Source: an uncultured Alphaproteobacteria bacterium (GTDB lineage: Bacteria; Pseudomonadota; Alphaproteobacteria; RF32; CAG-239). Taken from it: a stretch of 64,000 nt of DNA. A program made the translations under genes and the position numbers. The stretch's first letter is position 1; each line of letters begins with the position of its first letter. Positions 56,204 through 64,000 of the stretch are shown piece after piece. The notes beneath the pieces were generated by a model. It did no database searches, was not told where the DNA came from, and was given only the letters and a program-made list of their open reading frames with translations. The stretch lies in assembly GCA_910577205.1 (NCBI GenBank), contig CAJTMA010000003.1, forward strand, positions 1 to 64,000, given 5' to 3'.

Positions 56204-57262
56204 ATGAAGTTTTTAGACCAAGCAAAAATATTTATTCAATCCGGTGACGGCGGTGCAGGCTGCGTTTCTTTTCGGCGTGAAAAATATATTGAATTCGGCG
56301 GTCCTAACGGCGGTGACGGTGGTAAAGGCGGCAGCGTTTATTTTGAAGCGGTCGAAAATCTTAATACTTTAATTGATTTCCGTTACCGTCAGCATTTTAA
56401 AGCTCATAAGGGGCAAAACGGCATGGGGTCGCAAATGACCGGAGCCAAAGGCGAAGATATTGTGATTAAAGTGCCGGTTGGGACGGAAATTTTGGCAGAA
56501 GACCAAAAGACAGTTATTGTTGATATGGTTGAGCCAGGACAGATTTTTATGATTGCCAAAGGTGGTGATGGCGGCCGGGGCAATATGCAATTTAAATCTT
56601 CGGTTAATCAAGCGCCCCGTTATGCCGAACCGGGTTGGCCGGGACAGGAAATGTGGGTCTGGCTGCGTCTGAAAGTGATTGCTGATGTTGGGCTGATTGG
56701 ACAGCCGAATGCCGGAAAATCGACATTTTTATCGGTTGTTACTAAGGCTCGTCCAAAAATTGCCGATTATCCGTTTACGACTCTGCACCCGAATCTGGGC
56801 GTGGCGTGGGTTGATAATTTTGAAATGGTTATTGCCGATATTCCCGGTTTGATTGAAGGTGCTCATGAGGGCACTGGTTTGGGCGACCGCTTTTTGAAGC
56901 ACGTTGAGCGTTGTGCGGCTTTTTTGCATATTGTGGACGCGACGGTAGAAGATGTTGTTAATGAGTATCATGTTATCCGGCGCGAGTTGGAACTTTATGA
57001 CGGCAAATTAATGAAAAAACCGGAAGTGATTGCTCTTAATAAATGCGATTCTTTGCTGTCGGAAGAGGTTGAGAAAAAAGTTAAGGCGATGGAAAAAGCT
57101 GTCGGGCATAAGGTTTATGCAATGTCGGCCATTGCCAAGCAGGGGATTTTTGACTGCCTCTTGGATTTGAACCAATATATTACCCGTGACCGTTTGCAAA
57201 AGAATAAGCAAGAAGTTGAAGAGCAGGAAGACGGGGCGCTTAAAACCTGGTCGCCGGTTTAA
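56204..57262 (+). CDS. obg: GTPase Obg/CgtA
   Basis: A 50S-associated GTPase for ribosome assembly and growth control. 352 residues: glycine-rich Obg fold (1-158), G1 GQPNAGKS (166-173), G3 'ADIPGLIEGAHEGTGLG', G4 NKCD, G5 'MSAIA'. Standard length; short acidic C-terminal tail. It lacks a clear ribosome-binding site (AAAGTAATATG). Normal position after rpmA. Confidence 0.97.
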   Translation: MKFLDQAKIFIQSGDGGAGCVSFRREKYIEFGGPNGGDGGKGGSVYFEAVENLNTLIDFRYRQHFKAHKGQNGMGSQMTGAKGEDIVIKVPVGTEILAEDQKTVIVDMVEPGQIFMIAKGGDGGRGNMQFKSSVNQAPRYAEPGWPGQEMWVWLRLKVIADVGLIGQPNAGKSTFLSVVTKARPKIADYPFTTLHPNLGVAWVDNFEMVIADIPGLIEGAHEGTGLGDRFLKHVERCAAFLHIVDATVEDVVNEYHVIRRELELYDGKLMKKPEVIALNKCDSLLSEEVEKKVKAMEKAVGHKVYAMSAIAKQGIFDCLLDLNQYITRDRLQKNKQEVEEQEDGALKTWSPV

Positions 57263-57294
57263 TTTTGAGCCAAACTATTTTAAGGAGTTATGAC

Positions 57295-57657
57295 GTGGCA
57301 AAAACAGCTGATGAACAAAATGAAAATAAAGTTTTGGAAATCATAGAGAAGACTCTAGATGATAACAAAGCTGAGGATGTGATTGTTATGGATTTGCGCG
57401 GCAAGACATCTATTGCCAACCATATGGTGGTTGCCAGCGGTACATCGCAGCGCCATGTTGCTTCTTTGGCAGAAAAGGTGCAGGAAAATTTGAAAGCCGC
57501 CGGTTTTTCTTCTACGATTGAAGGGGCAGAAAAAGCTGATTGGGTTCTGATAGATGCGTTTGACGTCATTGTTCATATTTTCAAACCCGAAGTGAGAGCG
57601 TTTTATAGTTTGGAGAAGATGTGGTCTTCTGTTAAAACACGTTCTATGGGCGATTAA
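57295..57657 (+). CDS. rsfS: Ribosomal silencing factor RsfS
   Basis: Binds uL14 and blocks subunit joining in starvation. 120 residues from GTG 57295, chosen for AAGGAG 7 nt upstream; an in-frame TTG at 57265 is less likely. Motifs: 'DVIVMDLRGKTSIANHMVVASG' split over about 28-52, 'ADWVLIDAFDVIVHIF' and 'RAFYSLEKMW'. rlmH, its usual immediate neighbour, is 2.3 kb away beyond accessory genes. Confidence 0.94.
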   Translation: MAKTADEQNENKVLEIIEKTLDDNKAEDVIVMDLRGKTSIANHMVVASGTSQRHVASLAEKVQENLKAAGFSSTIEGAEKADWVLIDAFDVIVHIFKPEVRAFYSLEKMWSSVKTRSMGD

Positions 57658-57740
57658 TACAGATTTAGCAGCTTGGCAAAATGCTCACGTACTTCTTTGT
57701 ACGCTCTGCTTTTTCTTTCTAAGTGATTAATACAGATAGC
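57658..57740. repeat. Hairpin element (family copy 5, partly degenerate)
   Basis: GCAAAA followed by TGCTCACGTAC, loop TTCTTT, GTACGCTCTGC and TTTTT. The right outer arm is replaced by a second copy of GATTAATACAGAT (57654-57666 and 57725-57737). It marks the left edge of the insertion between rsfS and rlmH. Confidence 0.7.
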
Positions 57741-57774
57741 AAAAAAGAGTTCTGATTTCTCAGAACTCTTTTTG
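57741..57774. terminator. Intrinsic terminator
   Basis: The stem GAGTTCTGA / TCAGAACTC with A- and T-runs; ends the DUF1566-type gene on minus. Confidence 0.88.
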
Positions 57775-57775
57775 T

Positions 57776-58381
57776 TTAGATTTTAATGGCGATAATCGGT
57801 CTGACACAGAAATCGTAATTGTGCATAATGTAGAAGAATCTGTGACCTTCACTCATATCGAATTTCCACGGTACACTGTAAATATGCACGGTAGAGGACC
57901 AGTAGGGTCCGCATAATTCTACGGCATTCAGTTTTTCCAAGGAGATGTTTACAGCGGCTTTATTGTTATAAAACTTCTCCCATTCTACCACTGAAGGTAA
58001 GTAGGCTTCGCCTCGCTGAACGCCGTTTTGGGCATAATCGTAACACCATTGGGCGGCTTCCGCCTTTCGCCGTATTTTCTGAGCATCCTTCAATATCTTA
58101 AGGGTAGATTTCTTACCATCCGTAGTATTTTTCATGGCTTTTATTTTAATGTGTCTACTTGACCATGGCAAATGGGTTTGATGAAGACAAACTGCGTAAG
58201 CGATATTGTTTTCAACATATCCCACAACGGCTTTAATTTGGCGGTCTAAGATAAGTTTTTTAGAAATTAAACCATCCGCATATACGAACATACCAGGTTT
58301 AATTTTTGATGCTCTTTTTATCCCAGTTTCAGAGAGACCAAGTTTTGTTAGCCAAACTCTGAATAAATTTTTTGTTTTCAT
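57776..58381 (-). CDS. Orphan protein with DUF1566/Lcl-like C-terminal domain
   Basis: 201 residues, no signal peptide. The C-terminal half has the marks of the DUF1566/Lcl-C (FGE-related) fold: 'AAQWCYDYAQNG' (109-120), YLPS (127-130), 'EWEKFYNN', YWSST (160-164) and VRPI (193-196). The N-terminal part (KPGMFVYADGLIS, VVGYVENNIAYAVCL) matches what often precedes that fold. Function unknown; ligand or surface binding is typical. No Shine-Dalgarno; the leader ATTATTAATTAAAAAAA nearly matches that of the orphan at 30235. Confidence 0.7.
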   Translation of the reverse strand: MKTKNLFRVWLTKLGLSETGIKRASKIKPGMFVYADGLISKKLILDRQIKAVVGYVENNIAYAVCLHQTHLPWSSRHIKIKAMKNTTDGKKSTLKILKDAQKIRRKAEAAQWCYDYAQNGVQRGEAYLPSVVEWEKFYNNKAAVNISLEKLNAVELCGPYWSSTVHIYSVPWKFDMSEGHRFFYIMHNYDFCVRPIIAIKI

Positions 58382-58576
58382 ATAAAAATTTTTTTAATTA
58401 ATAATATTTATTTCTAGTCATCATAGCATATTTGGACAAAATATTCAATAAGAGAAAGCGCTGTCACAAAAGTTTCATAAAAAAGTTAATGCATTTTTAG
58501 TGAATATATAATATGATTGAACCAGGATGTTTTTTTAGTCCGTTTGGTCTTTATCTTTTTACTAGGGAGATGTGTG

Positions 58577-58930
58577 ATGCGATTTATGAAACAAAATTTT
58601 TTAACCCTGTGCTGCCTGGCTTTGCTGATTGTTATGGGAATGTCCGGCGATGCTTGGGCTTTAGGATCAGGAAGTGATGGAGGTTCAGTAATGGATTCCG
58701 CTAAAACAAAAGCATATAATGTTTTTAAAGAGGTTAAAACCATTACTTTTATCCTGGGTGGTTTTGGATTGGTCGGTATTGCTTTTCAGGCAATCATGGG
58801 CAAGGTAAAGTGGGTATGGTTTGCCGGATTGGCGGTTGGTTTGGGGATTTTGGCGGCTGCCGGCTCGATTGTCCAATATGCAACTGGTGATTCAAGTGTC
58901 GATATTGGTTCTACTTTCGGTAATATTTAA
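58577..58930 (+). CDS. VirB2/TrbC-like pilin, copy 2
   Basis: 117 residues: signal peptide (FLTLCCLALLIVMGMSGDAWA|L), a Gly/Ser-rich mature N-terminus longer than in copy 1, and the same two hydrophobic helices (KTITFILGGFGLVGIAFQAI; WFAGLAVGLGILAAAGSIVQY) ending in FGNI. Differences from copy 1 cluster in the mature N-terminus and C-terminal tail, the parts that would be exposed. ATG 58577 has GGGAG upstream as in copy 1. Confidence 0.65.
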   Translation: MRFMKQNFLTLCCLALLIVMGMSGDAWALGSGSDGGSVMDSAKTKAYNVFKEVKTITFILGGFGLVGIAFQAIMGKVKWVWFAGLAVGLGILAAAGSIVQYATGDSSVDIGSTFGNI

Positions 58931-58983
58931 TGAGTTTCCATATTATTATGTTCTCCTGAAAATTTAGCAAAACTTCTTGGAGA

Positions 58984-59018
58984 AAAAAAAGCCCGTGTTC
59001 CTAAACCACGGGCTTTTT
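58984..59018. terminator. Intrinsic terminator
   Basis: The stem AAAGCCCGTG / CACGGGCTTT, identical in arms to the one at 53898; it also meets the end of the convergent orphan gene. Confidence 0.88.
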
Positions 59019-59019
59019 G

Positions 59020-59349
59020 TTAATAAAAACGGCGGTCGATCATGTAGGCTTCAGAACTTCCGCACCTTATGAAGAAATAACCATCCTGCTGTTGCCAGAT
59101 CCATCCCCGGGTTTTTTGTGTGGCTCCCGGAAGTTTGAAGTTGGTTAACGTCATTTCGTCTGCTTGAGGAGGGTAGTCCATGAATTTTTTGCAGAAAGCG
59201 AGGGCTTGATTGAGCGTATAGACGGCATTGTTGTTTGTGGCAACAATAATTGCCTTGGTTTCTGCTTTTTTACCTGTTTCTGCTGTTTCGAACTGTTCAT
59301 CGTTTTTTTTCAGGTATTCCTGAATGCGTTTTTTAGCTTCTTGTTTCAT
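59020..59349 (-). CDS. Orphan protein, unknown (109 residues)
   Basis: A charged N-terminal helix (KRIQEYLKKNDEQFE), then 'AIIVATNNNAVYTLNQAL', 'LPGATQKTRG', the W-x-x-x-DGY motif 'IWQQQDGYFF', and the end 'AYMIDRRFY'. The end and middle resemble the orphan at 60577 (LPIVICFTPVENIQTAHQIL; LYVLDRRIY), so the two may be distant paralogues. No Shine-Dalgarno (leader ATAAACATTTACTATT). It lies 12 bp downstream of the HAD gene on the same strand. Confidence 0.65.
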   Translation of the reverse strand: MKQEAKKRIQEYLKKNDEQFETAETGKKAETKAIIVATNNNAVYTLNQALAFCKKFMDYPPQADEMTLTNFKLPGATQKTRGWIWQQQDGYFFIRCGSSEAYMIDRRFY

Positions 59350-59361
59350 AATAGTAAATGT

Positions 59362-59853
59362 TTATAGATGTTTTTGATTTTCAAGATAGATATTGGCGGC
59401 AAAATCCCATATCTGTGAAAAAACGTCATGGGTGATGCCGTTATAGGTATCAGTGCGAAAATAATTCAGGTTTTGGTTCTCGTACCAAAAAGTTTCGTCA
59501 TCTAACACCAGATGATATCGCGGCCGGTACTTGGCGAGAATATTTTGCACATATATGTGACGGTCTTTTCTAACCGGGACAATTGGAATGTCCGGATGCA
59601 GGTCAAGATTATCCACGCCATACACCTCAAGAAACATTCGTTTCAGTTCTGCTGGGGTGTAATCCCCCGGAGATGAGGTAATGGGAATGAAATAAGCAGG
59701 TAATCTGGCTTGCCAGGCGATGCATGATAAAACGCGTATCATTGAATGGCTGAAAGGCATTTTTTGACGGTTAAACCGTCCGGGCAGATTTTCTGCAAAC
59801 GTTTTGACAACGCCGTCGTAATCGACAAACATATACAAATGTGATGTGTCCAT
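59362..59853 (-). CDS. HAD-like phosphatase-fold protein
   Basis: 163 residues. Motif I is FVDYDGV (Asp11 and Asp13), motif II ITSS (58-61), a conserved basic residue region 'PVRKDRHIYVQNIL', and motif IV LDDE (117-120), as in the small HAD group linked to RNA-repair proteins (HAD_SAK type). It probably has phosphatase or nucleotidase chemistry; the substrate is unknown. No Shine-Dalgarno (leader TTATTATTAATATTAAAATTT); upstream is a TTGACTTTTTTGACAAAA element. First gene of a two-gene unit. Confidence 0.7.
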   Translation of the reverse strand: MDTSHLYMFVDYDGVVKTFAENLPGRFNRQKMPFSHSMIRVLSCIAWQARLPAYFIPITSSPGDYTPAELKRMFLEVYGVDNLDLHPDIPIVPVRKDRHIYVQNILAKYRPRYHLVLDDETFWYENQNLNYFRTDTYNGITHDVFSQIWDFAANIYLENQKHL

Positions 59854-59985
59854 AATGATAAATTTTAATATTAATAATAAAATTATATCTTTCTTGTAGT
59901 CTATTTTGTCAAAAAAGTCAATGTAATTACTTTAGGCTTGTTTCGGTGATGGCGAGGTGCTAAGCTGGAAAAGAAAGGATAAATA

Positions 59986-60426
59986 ATGAAAGTGCAGATT
60001 ATTGCCATTGGCAAATGTAAGAAAAATTCTCCCGAAGCCCAATTAATCGCAGAATATGTAAAGCGTTCGAACTGGGATTTGATGGTTAAAGAGAAAGATA
60101 ATGCCACTCAAGCCGAGGAGGCAAAATTTTTACAAGACAGTATTCCCGCCGGAGCAAAAGTAATCGTTTTAGATGAACGCGGAGAGAATCTAAAAAGTCT
60201 GGAGCTTGCCGCAAGAATCGAAAAATGGATGTTAGATGGCTGTTCCGAGATCTGTTTCTTAATAGGTGGAGCAGACGGGCATCTCCAATCTACACGCGAA
60301 AAGGCCGATATGATTTTATCTTTTGGCAAGTTGACTTTGCCGCATATGTTGATGAGGGCCGTGTTGTCCGAGCAGATTTATCGGGTGCAGACTATTATTG
60401 GCCATCATCCTTATCATCGGGAGTAA
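59986..60426 (+). CDS. rlmH: 23S rRNA (pseudouridine1915-N3)-methyltransferase
   Basis: A SPOUT-class methyltransferase acting on the 70S ribosome. 146 residues: 'VIVLDERGENLKS' (59-71), the SAM-binding knot 'FLIGGADGH' (91-99), and the C-terminal 'LSEQIYRVQTIIGHHPYHRE'. AAAGGAT lies before the ATG. Separated from rsfS by accessory genes. Confidence 0.96.
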   Translation: MKVQIIAIGKCKKNSPEAQLIAEYVKRSNWDLMVKEKDNATQAEEAKFLQDSIPAGAKVIVLDERGENLKSLELAARIEKWMLDGCSEICFLIGGADGHLQSTREKADMILSFGKLTLPHMLMRAVLSEQIYRVQTIIGHHPYHRE

Positions 60427-60518
60427 AAAGCTCGCTTTATGGGAACTTAGTACAGATTTAGTGAGTATCTGTCATCCTTATGTCGTTTTATGTATATTCC
60501 GGTGTCAGGTTAGTCTCA

Positions 60519-60546
60519 TAAAAAAAGCGGCCCGGAGGCCGCTGAG
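60519..60546 (-). terminator. Intrinsic terminator
   Basis: The stem AGCGGCC / GGCCGCT (60526-60543) followed on minus by a T-run; ends the orphan gene at 60577. Confidence 0.88.
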
Positions 60547-60576
60547 TTCATGGTAGGTGATTTTAGGTAACGAAGG

Positions 60577-60966
60577 TTACTCGTAACAGGCAATAGTTTT
60601 GCCGTTTATGACTTTTTTTAGCGTGGATATCCAGTTGTGTCGGGATTTGCTTACGCTATAGATGCGCCGGTCGAGGACATACAGCCCGAAGTTGGCGACA
60701 GCGAGAAGAAGCTGGCTGTCTAGTTCCATGACGTAGATTTGGCCGGGGAGTTCTTCGGGACCATATGTTTTTTTCAGGCAGCGGATGGACATTTGTTCGT
60801 ATTCCAGATTGTCGAGCAGTATTTGATGGGCTGTTTGGATGTTTTCAACCGGTGTAAAGCAGATGACAATGGGGAGGTTTGAAAATGTTTCATCACCATT
60901 TTGCAGAGCGAGAGTGGTTTTTTCCATAACTTCGCGAATACTGCGGATAAAGTTGTTCTGTTCCAT
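60577..60966 (-). CDS. Orphan protein, unknown (129 residues)
   Basis: Start ATG 60966 (MEQNNFIRSIREVME); the frame is open 24 bp further. Alpha/beta composition with 'LPIVICFTPVENIQTAHQILLD', split over about 36-57, 'ELPGQIYVMELD' and 'LYVLDRRIYSVSK'. Resembles the orphan at 59020 in layout and end motif. No Shine-Dalgarno (leader TTATTTAATTCTTAAAATC). Its promoter region has three TTGAC blocks (TTGACTTTTGACAAAAGTTTGACATAAT, in pieces around 61015-61042). Confidence 0.65.
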   Translation of the reverse strand: MEQNNFIRSIREVMEKTTLALQNGDETFSNLPIVICFTPVENIQTAHQILLDNLEYEQMSIRCLKKTYGPEELPGQIYVMELDSQLLLAVANFGLYVLDRRIYSVSKSRHNWISTLKKVINGKTIACYE

Positions 60967-61133
60967 GATTTTAAGAATTAAATAATACATAAAAAATTTG
61001 AAATCAGCCTCATTATGTCAAACTTTTGTCAAAAGTCAAGCGTGAAATGTGTCTCTCCGCGGTTTTAAGTTTTTTTGTATGGTGATAGTCAGATAAAGCT
61101 GTGATGATTGTTCACAAAGGCAAGCAGAGAAAA

Positions 61134-63119
61134 TTATAAGTTTTTCATAGCCAGAAGTTCCAATTCTTTGATTTTGTCACGATAAATCATCGCTTCTTCA
61201 AATTCTAAGTTTTGGGCGGCTTCTTTCATCTTCTTATTATATTCTTTTAGCTTTTTATCGATGTTTTTCAGGTCTTCGACGTTTTTGCTGTCGTCTTTGA
61301 CAAAGTCAGTTTCTGTCATTTCTTTTAAGGTTGAAGAAATGCTTTTAACAATGGTTTTGGGAGTAATGCCGTGTTCTGCATTATATTTTATTTGTTTTTC
61401 GCGGCGGCGGTTAGTTTCATCCAAGGCTTGGCGAATCGAACCGGTCATTTTGTCAGCATAGAGAATGACGCGTCCTTCAGCGTTACGGGCAGCACGGCCG
61501 ATGGTTTGAATAAGTGACCGGGTTGAACGCAGGAAGCCTTCTTTGTCGGCATCCAAAATGGCAACAAGCGAGCATTCCGGGATGTCTAGTCCTTCACGCA
61601 GCAAGTTGATGCCGACCAAAACGTCAAAAACGCCGAGGCGTAAATCGCGGATAATTTCAATGCGCTCTAGAGTGTCAATATCCGAGTGCAGATAGCGAAC
61701 TTTAATGCCGTTTTCATTCAGGTATTCGGTTAAATCTTCCGCCATTTTCTTGGTAAGAGTTGTGACCAATACCCGTTCTTTTTTGGCAATGGTTTTGCGG
61801 CATTCTTCCATTAAGTCGTCTACTTGGTTGTCAACCGGGCGGACAATGCATACCGGGTCAGTCAAGCCTGTGGGGCGGATGACTTGTTCGGCAAAGACAC
61901 CTTGGCTTTGTTCCAATTCCCAATCACCGGGGGTGGCAGAAACAAAAATTGTCTGGCCGCGCATTTGATTCCATTCTTCAAAGCGCAGCGGGCGGTTGTC
62001 TACACAAGACGGCAGGCGAAAACCATAGTCTGACAATGTTTTTTTACGGTTATAGTCGCCGCGAAACATTCCGCCGATTTGCGGGACGGAAATGTGGCTT
62101 TCATCAATAAAAATTAAGGCATTGGGCGGCAGGTACTCAAATAAAGTCGGAGGCGGTTCGCCGGGTTTGCGGCCGGTGAGGTAGCGCGAGTAGTTTTCTA
62201 TGCCTTTGCAGTGGCCGGTTGTTTCCAGCATTTCAAGGTCAAAGCGGGTACGCTGTTCAATGCGTTGCGCTTCCAGAAGTTTGTTGTTTTGTTTGAAGTC
62301 TTCTATGGTTTCAGCCAATTCCTTGCGAATGCCGGTGATGGCCTGTGAAATGGCCGGACGCGGGGTTACATAGTGATTGGCCGGGTAGACAACCACTTTT
62401 TGCAGGGAGGCGGTTTTTTTGCCTGTCAGACTGTCAAACTCATATATCTCGTCAATTTCATCACCAAAAAAGGAAATTCGCCAAGCCCGGTCTTCATAGT
62501 GCGCCGGAAAAATGTCTAAGGTGTCGCCCTGGACGCGGAATGTGCTGCGTACAAAGCTCATTTGGTTGCGTTCGTATTGCAGTTCGGCCAGACGTTTGTA
62601 GACTTCTTTGGGGTCTATATTGTCACCAACTGCCAGAGGGAGAGTCATGGCAGAGTAGGATTCTACATCGCCCAAGCCGTAAATGCAGGAAACAGAGGCG
62701 ATGATGATAACATCATTGCTTTCTAAAATATTACGGGTGGCGGCGTTGCGCATCCGGTCAATTTGTTCGTTAAGTGCGGAATCTTTTTCTATATAGGTAT
62801 CTGTTTTGGGAACGTAAGCTTCCGGTTGATAATAATCATAATAGGAAACGAAGTATTCAACATGATTATTCGGGAAAAATTCTTTCATTTCGCTATAGAG
62901 CTGCGCGGCCAAAATTTTATTAGGCGCCATAATCAGTGCTGGGCGTTGGCATTGCTCAATGATTTTTGCCATGGTAAATGTTTTGCCGCTGCCGGTAACG
63001 CCGAGCAGAACTTGGTTTTTGTCGCCACGGTTAATTCCTTCGCATAGCTCGCGAATGGCTTCCGGCTGATCTCCGGAAGGTTCAAACGGACTGACAATAT
63101 TTATTTTGTTATTGGGCAT
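61134..63119 (-). CDS. uvrB: Excinuclease ABC subunit B
   Basis: The damage-verifying helicase-like subunit of nucleotide excision repair. 661 residues: Walker A GVTGSGKT (40-47), beta-hairpin region 'YYDYYQPEAYVP', 'FIDESHISVPQ', helicase motifs 'LLREGLDIPE' and 'QTIGRAARN', and the C-terminal UVR motif ('AAQNLEFEEAMIYRDKIKEL', split). Its start overlaps the end of the upstream TPR protein gene by 11 bp. Confidence 0.97.
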   Translation of the reverse strand: MPNNKINIVSPFEPSGDQPEAIRELCEGINRGDKNQVLLGVTGSGKTFTMAKIIEQCQRPALIMAPNKILAAQLYSEMKEFFPNNHVEYFVSYYDYYQPEAYVPKTDTYIEKDSALNEQIDRMRNAATRNILESNDVIIIASVSCIYGLGDVESYSAMTLPLAVGDNIDPKEVYKRLAELQYERNQMSFVRSTFRVQGDTLDIFPAHYEDRAWRISFFGDEIDEIYEFDSLTGKKTASLQKVVVYPANHYVTPRPAISQAITGIRKELAETIEDFKQNNKLLEAQRIEQRTRFDLEMLETTGHCKGIENYSRYLTGRKPGEPPPTLFEYLPPNALIFIDESHISVPQIGGMFRGDYNRKKTLSDYGFRLPSCVDNRPLRFEEWNQMRGQTIFVSATPGDWELEQSQGVFAEQVIRPTGLTDPVCIVRPVDNQVDDLMEECRKTIAKKERVLVTTLTKKMAEDLTEYLNENGIKVRYLHSDIDTLERIEIIRDLRLGVFDVLVGINLLREGLDIPECSLVAILDADKEGFLRSTRSLIQTIGRAARNAEGRVILYADKMTGSIRQALDETNRRREKQIKYNAEHGITPKTIVKSISSTLKEMTETDFVKDDSKNVEDLKNIDKKLKEYNKKMKEAAQNLEFEEAMIYRDKIKELELLAMKNL

Positions 63120-64000
63120 TGTTCTGTTGTGCCGGTGTTTCGGTTAAATTGGAAGTCATCAGCGATTGGTTATAGATTTTGGCAAAATTGCTAAAGGTTT
63201 CAACGTCATTAATTGCCTTGTCTATGACTCTAATATTAATTTGAGAATTTTCAAGAGTGTCTGTCAGAATGCTAAAGACACTATAATATTTGGTGTCTTT
63301 GAACCAAGGCATAAATTTGTTGCGCAAACGGACGATAACCGTTTCATGCCCGGCCTTTTTCAAAGCTGTTGCCCAATCAAGAATATAATTGATTTGTTCT
63401 TCGCTGAGCGGTTTGCCGGGTTGGGGTTTTTCAATCAGATATTTCAAGGCGTCGGCAGCATCGCTCCACATATTACCGTTCCAAAAGATTTCACTTTTCA
63501 GAAGCAGGGCATTTTTGCTGTAGTCATCTTTTAAGAGGTCAAGAGCAAGCCGTTCCTTGCCTGTGCCGGAGAGGGCTTTGGCGCGGATGATACGGCGTTG
63601 CAATGCCAGTGTTTCGGGAAGATTGTCTGCTTCTGTTTTATCAAGCAAAGCCAAAGCATCATGGTTGTTGCCGTTGAACAGCTGGATCAAGGCCATGCGC
63701 GAACCATAGGCTGCTTTTTCCTGTTCGGTCACCGGCTCAGTTTTCATTTGTGTATCCAGCAGTTCAAATGCCCGGTCGAGCAAGTCAACAGCAACCAGAC
63801 GATCGGCCAGTTTTTGGACAATGGCGTTGTAGTTGCGGCTTTTAGGAGCAAGCCAACTGTAGTCCTGATATAAGGCTAATGATTTGACGGCGCTGAGATT
63901 GTCTGCCTGATTGTTGAGGTAAATATCTTCAAAGATTTTAACCATGCGGCGTTCAATTTTGGGCTGGTCGGCTTTATCTGAAATATGTTCCAATTCCTGT
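63109..64000 (-). CDS. C-terminal part of a TPR-type protein (5' partial)
   Basis: The frame is open to the window edge on minus, so the start lies outside; codons upstream of the TTG at 63993 continue without a stop. The visible about 297 residues are alpha-helical with TPR-like pairs: 'LADRLVAVDLLDRAFELLD', 'ALIQLFNGNNHDALALLDK', 'LSGTGKERLALDLLKDDY', 'GNMWSDAADALKYLIEKPQ'. The protein ends in 'ETPAQQNNAQ'. No family can be named. It overlaps uvrB by 11 bp, indicating translational coupling. Confidence 0.7.
   Translation of the reverse strand, partial: QELEHISDKADQPKIERRMVKIFEDIYLNNQADNLSAVKSLALYQDYSWLAPKSRNYNAIVQKLADRLVAVDLLDRAFELLDTQMKTEPVTEQEKAAYGSRMALIQLFNGNNHDALALLDKTEADNLPETLALQRRIIRAKALSGTGKERLALDLLKDDYSKNALLLKSEIFWNGNMWSDAADALKYLIEKPQPGKPLSEEQINYILDWATALKKAGHETVIVRLRNKFMPWFKDTKYYSVFSILTDTLENSQINIRVIDKAINDVETFSNFAKIYNQSLMTSNLTETPAQQNNAQ

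Larger units (their letters stand above)
58463..59018 (+). repeat. Pilin cassette, copy 2 (conserved flanks)
   Basis: From GTCACAAAAGTTTC to the terminator. Nearly identical to copy 1 in the 5' flank (about 115 nt to the start codon) and in the about 90-nt 3' flank; diverged within the coding part. Confidence 0.9.

Noticed and set aside
60444..60475. A further copy of the hairpin element after rlmH (TTAGTACAGATTTAGTGAGTATCTG)
   Set aside because: Only the outer-arm fragment is present; the apical core is missing, so it is at most a remnant.

Overview
The window looks like the chromosome of a moderately AT-rich, probably gut-associated alphaproteobacterium. Lineage evidence: the F0 operon has separate b and b' subunits and no F1 genes beside it; pal, cpoB, tilS, ftsH and glmM follow the alphaproteobacterial arrangement, and a thioredoxin-fold oxidoreductase sits beside dciA; small DUF465 (YdcH-like) proteins and a YbjN-like protein are present. 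6-phosphofructokinase, pyruvate phosphate dikinase and L-lactate dehydrogenase suggest a fermentative glycolytic lifestyle. fliO-fliP and a YjfB-like protein suggest motility. Species is not determinable from the sequence alone.

Layout. 0-4 kb: end of a surface protein, a phosphofructokinase, rpsU, two DUF465 proteins, a Cys-rich secreted protein. 4-11 kb (mostly minus): tRNA-Leu(CAG), uppP, a single-domain response regulator, an M23 peptidase, xseA, ftsY, mtaB, L-lactate dehydrogenase. 12-15 kb: acpP, fabF, mltG. 15-19 kb (minus): the F0 operon, a DsbA-like protein and dciA. 19-21 kb: fliO-fliP and an outer-membrane barrel. 21-22 kb: two structured non-coding regions followed by two overlapping HTH-like genes. 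22.4-26.5 kb: a 1352-residue repeat lipoprotein that looks foreign. 27-29.7 kb: ppdK. 29.8-31.7 kb: a G-rich degenerate tandem repeat and two orphan genes. 31.9-36.5 kb: pal, cpoB, tilS, ftsH. 36.6-37.9 kb: an XRE regulator with a structured divergent region and a YbjN protein. 38-43.6 kb: lgt, a degenerate GGDEF protein, queA, pheA, glmM. 43.7-45.4 kb: small accessory genes, one interrupted by an in-frame TGA. 45.4-51 kb: uvrC, pgsA and an OmpR/EnvZ-type pair whose two genes are separated by repeats and an HTH gene. 51-60 kb: a large acidic protein, two VirB2-like pilin cassettes with nearly identical flanks, a lipoprotein, a nuclease, and rplU-rpmA-obg-rsfS followed, after a 2.3 kb accessory insertion, by rlmH. 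60.5-64 kb: an orphan gene, uvrB and the end of a TPR protein.

Three layers of less ordinary signal lie over this housekeeping frame. (1) A family of long intergenic hairpins (about 9998, 16496, 33382, 48767, 57658) has a fairly constant apical core, while the outer arms differ between copies and still base-pair; the core lies in the same window orientation whatever the direction of the flanking genes. (2) Small HTH proteins at 21.6, 36.6 and 49.1 kb each lie next to a region dense in inverted repeats. (3) A set of orphan genes (26469 minus, 30235 plus, 31001 plus, 58381 minus, 59349 minus, 59853 minus, 60966 minus) lacks Shine-Dalgarno sequences, has AT-rich leaders, and several have TTTGACAAA-like promoter motifs. 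These orphans concentrate at places where conserved gene neighbourhoods have been opened.

Functions and starts were judged by reading motifs and ribosome-binding sites only; no database search or folding program was available.
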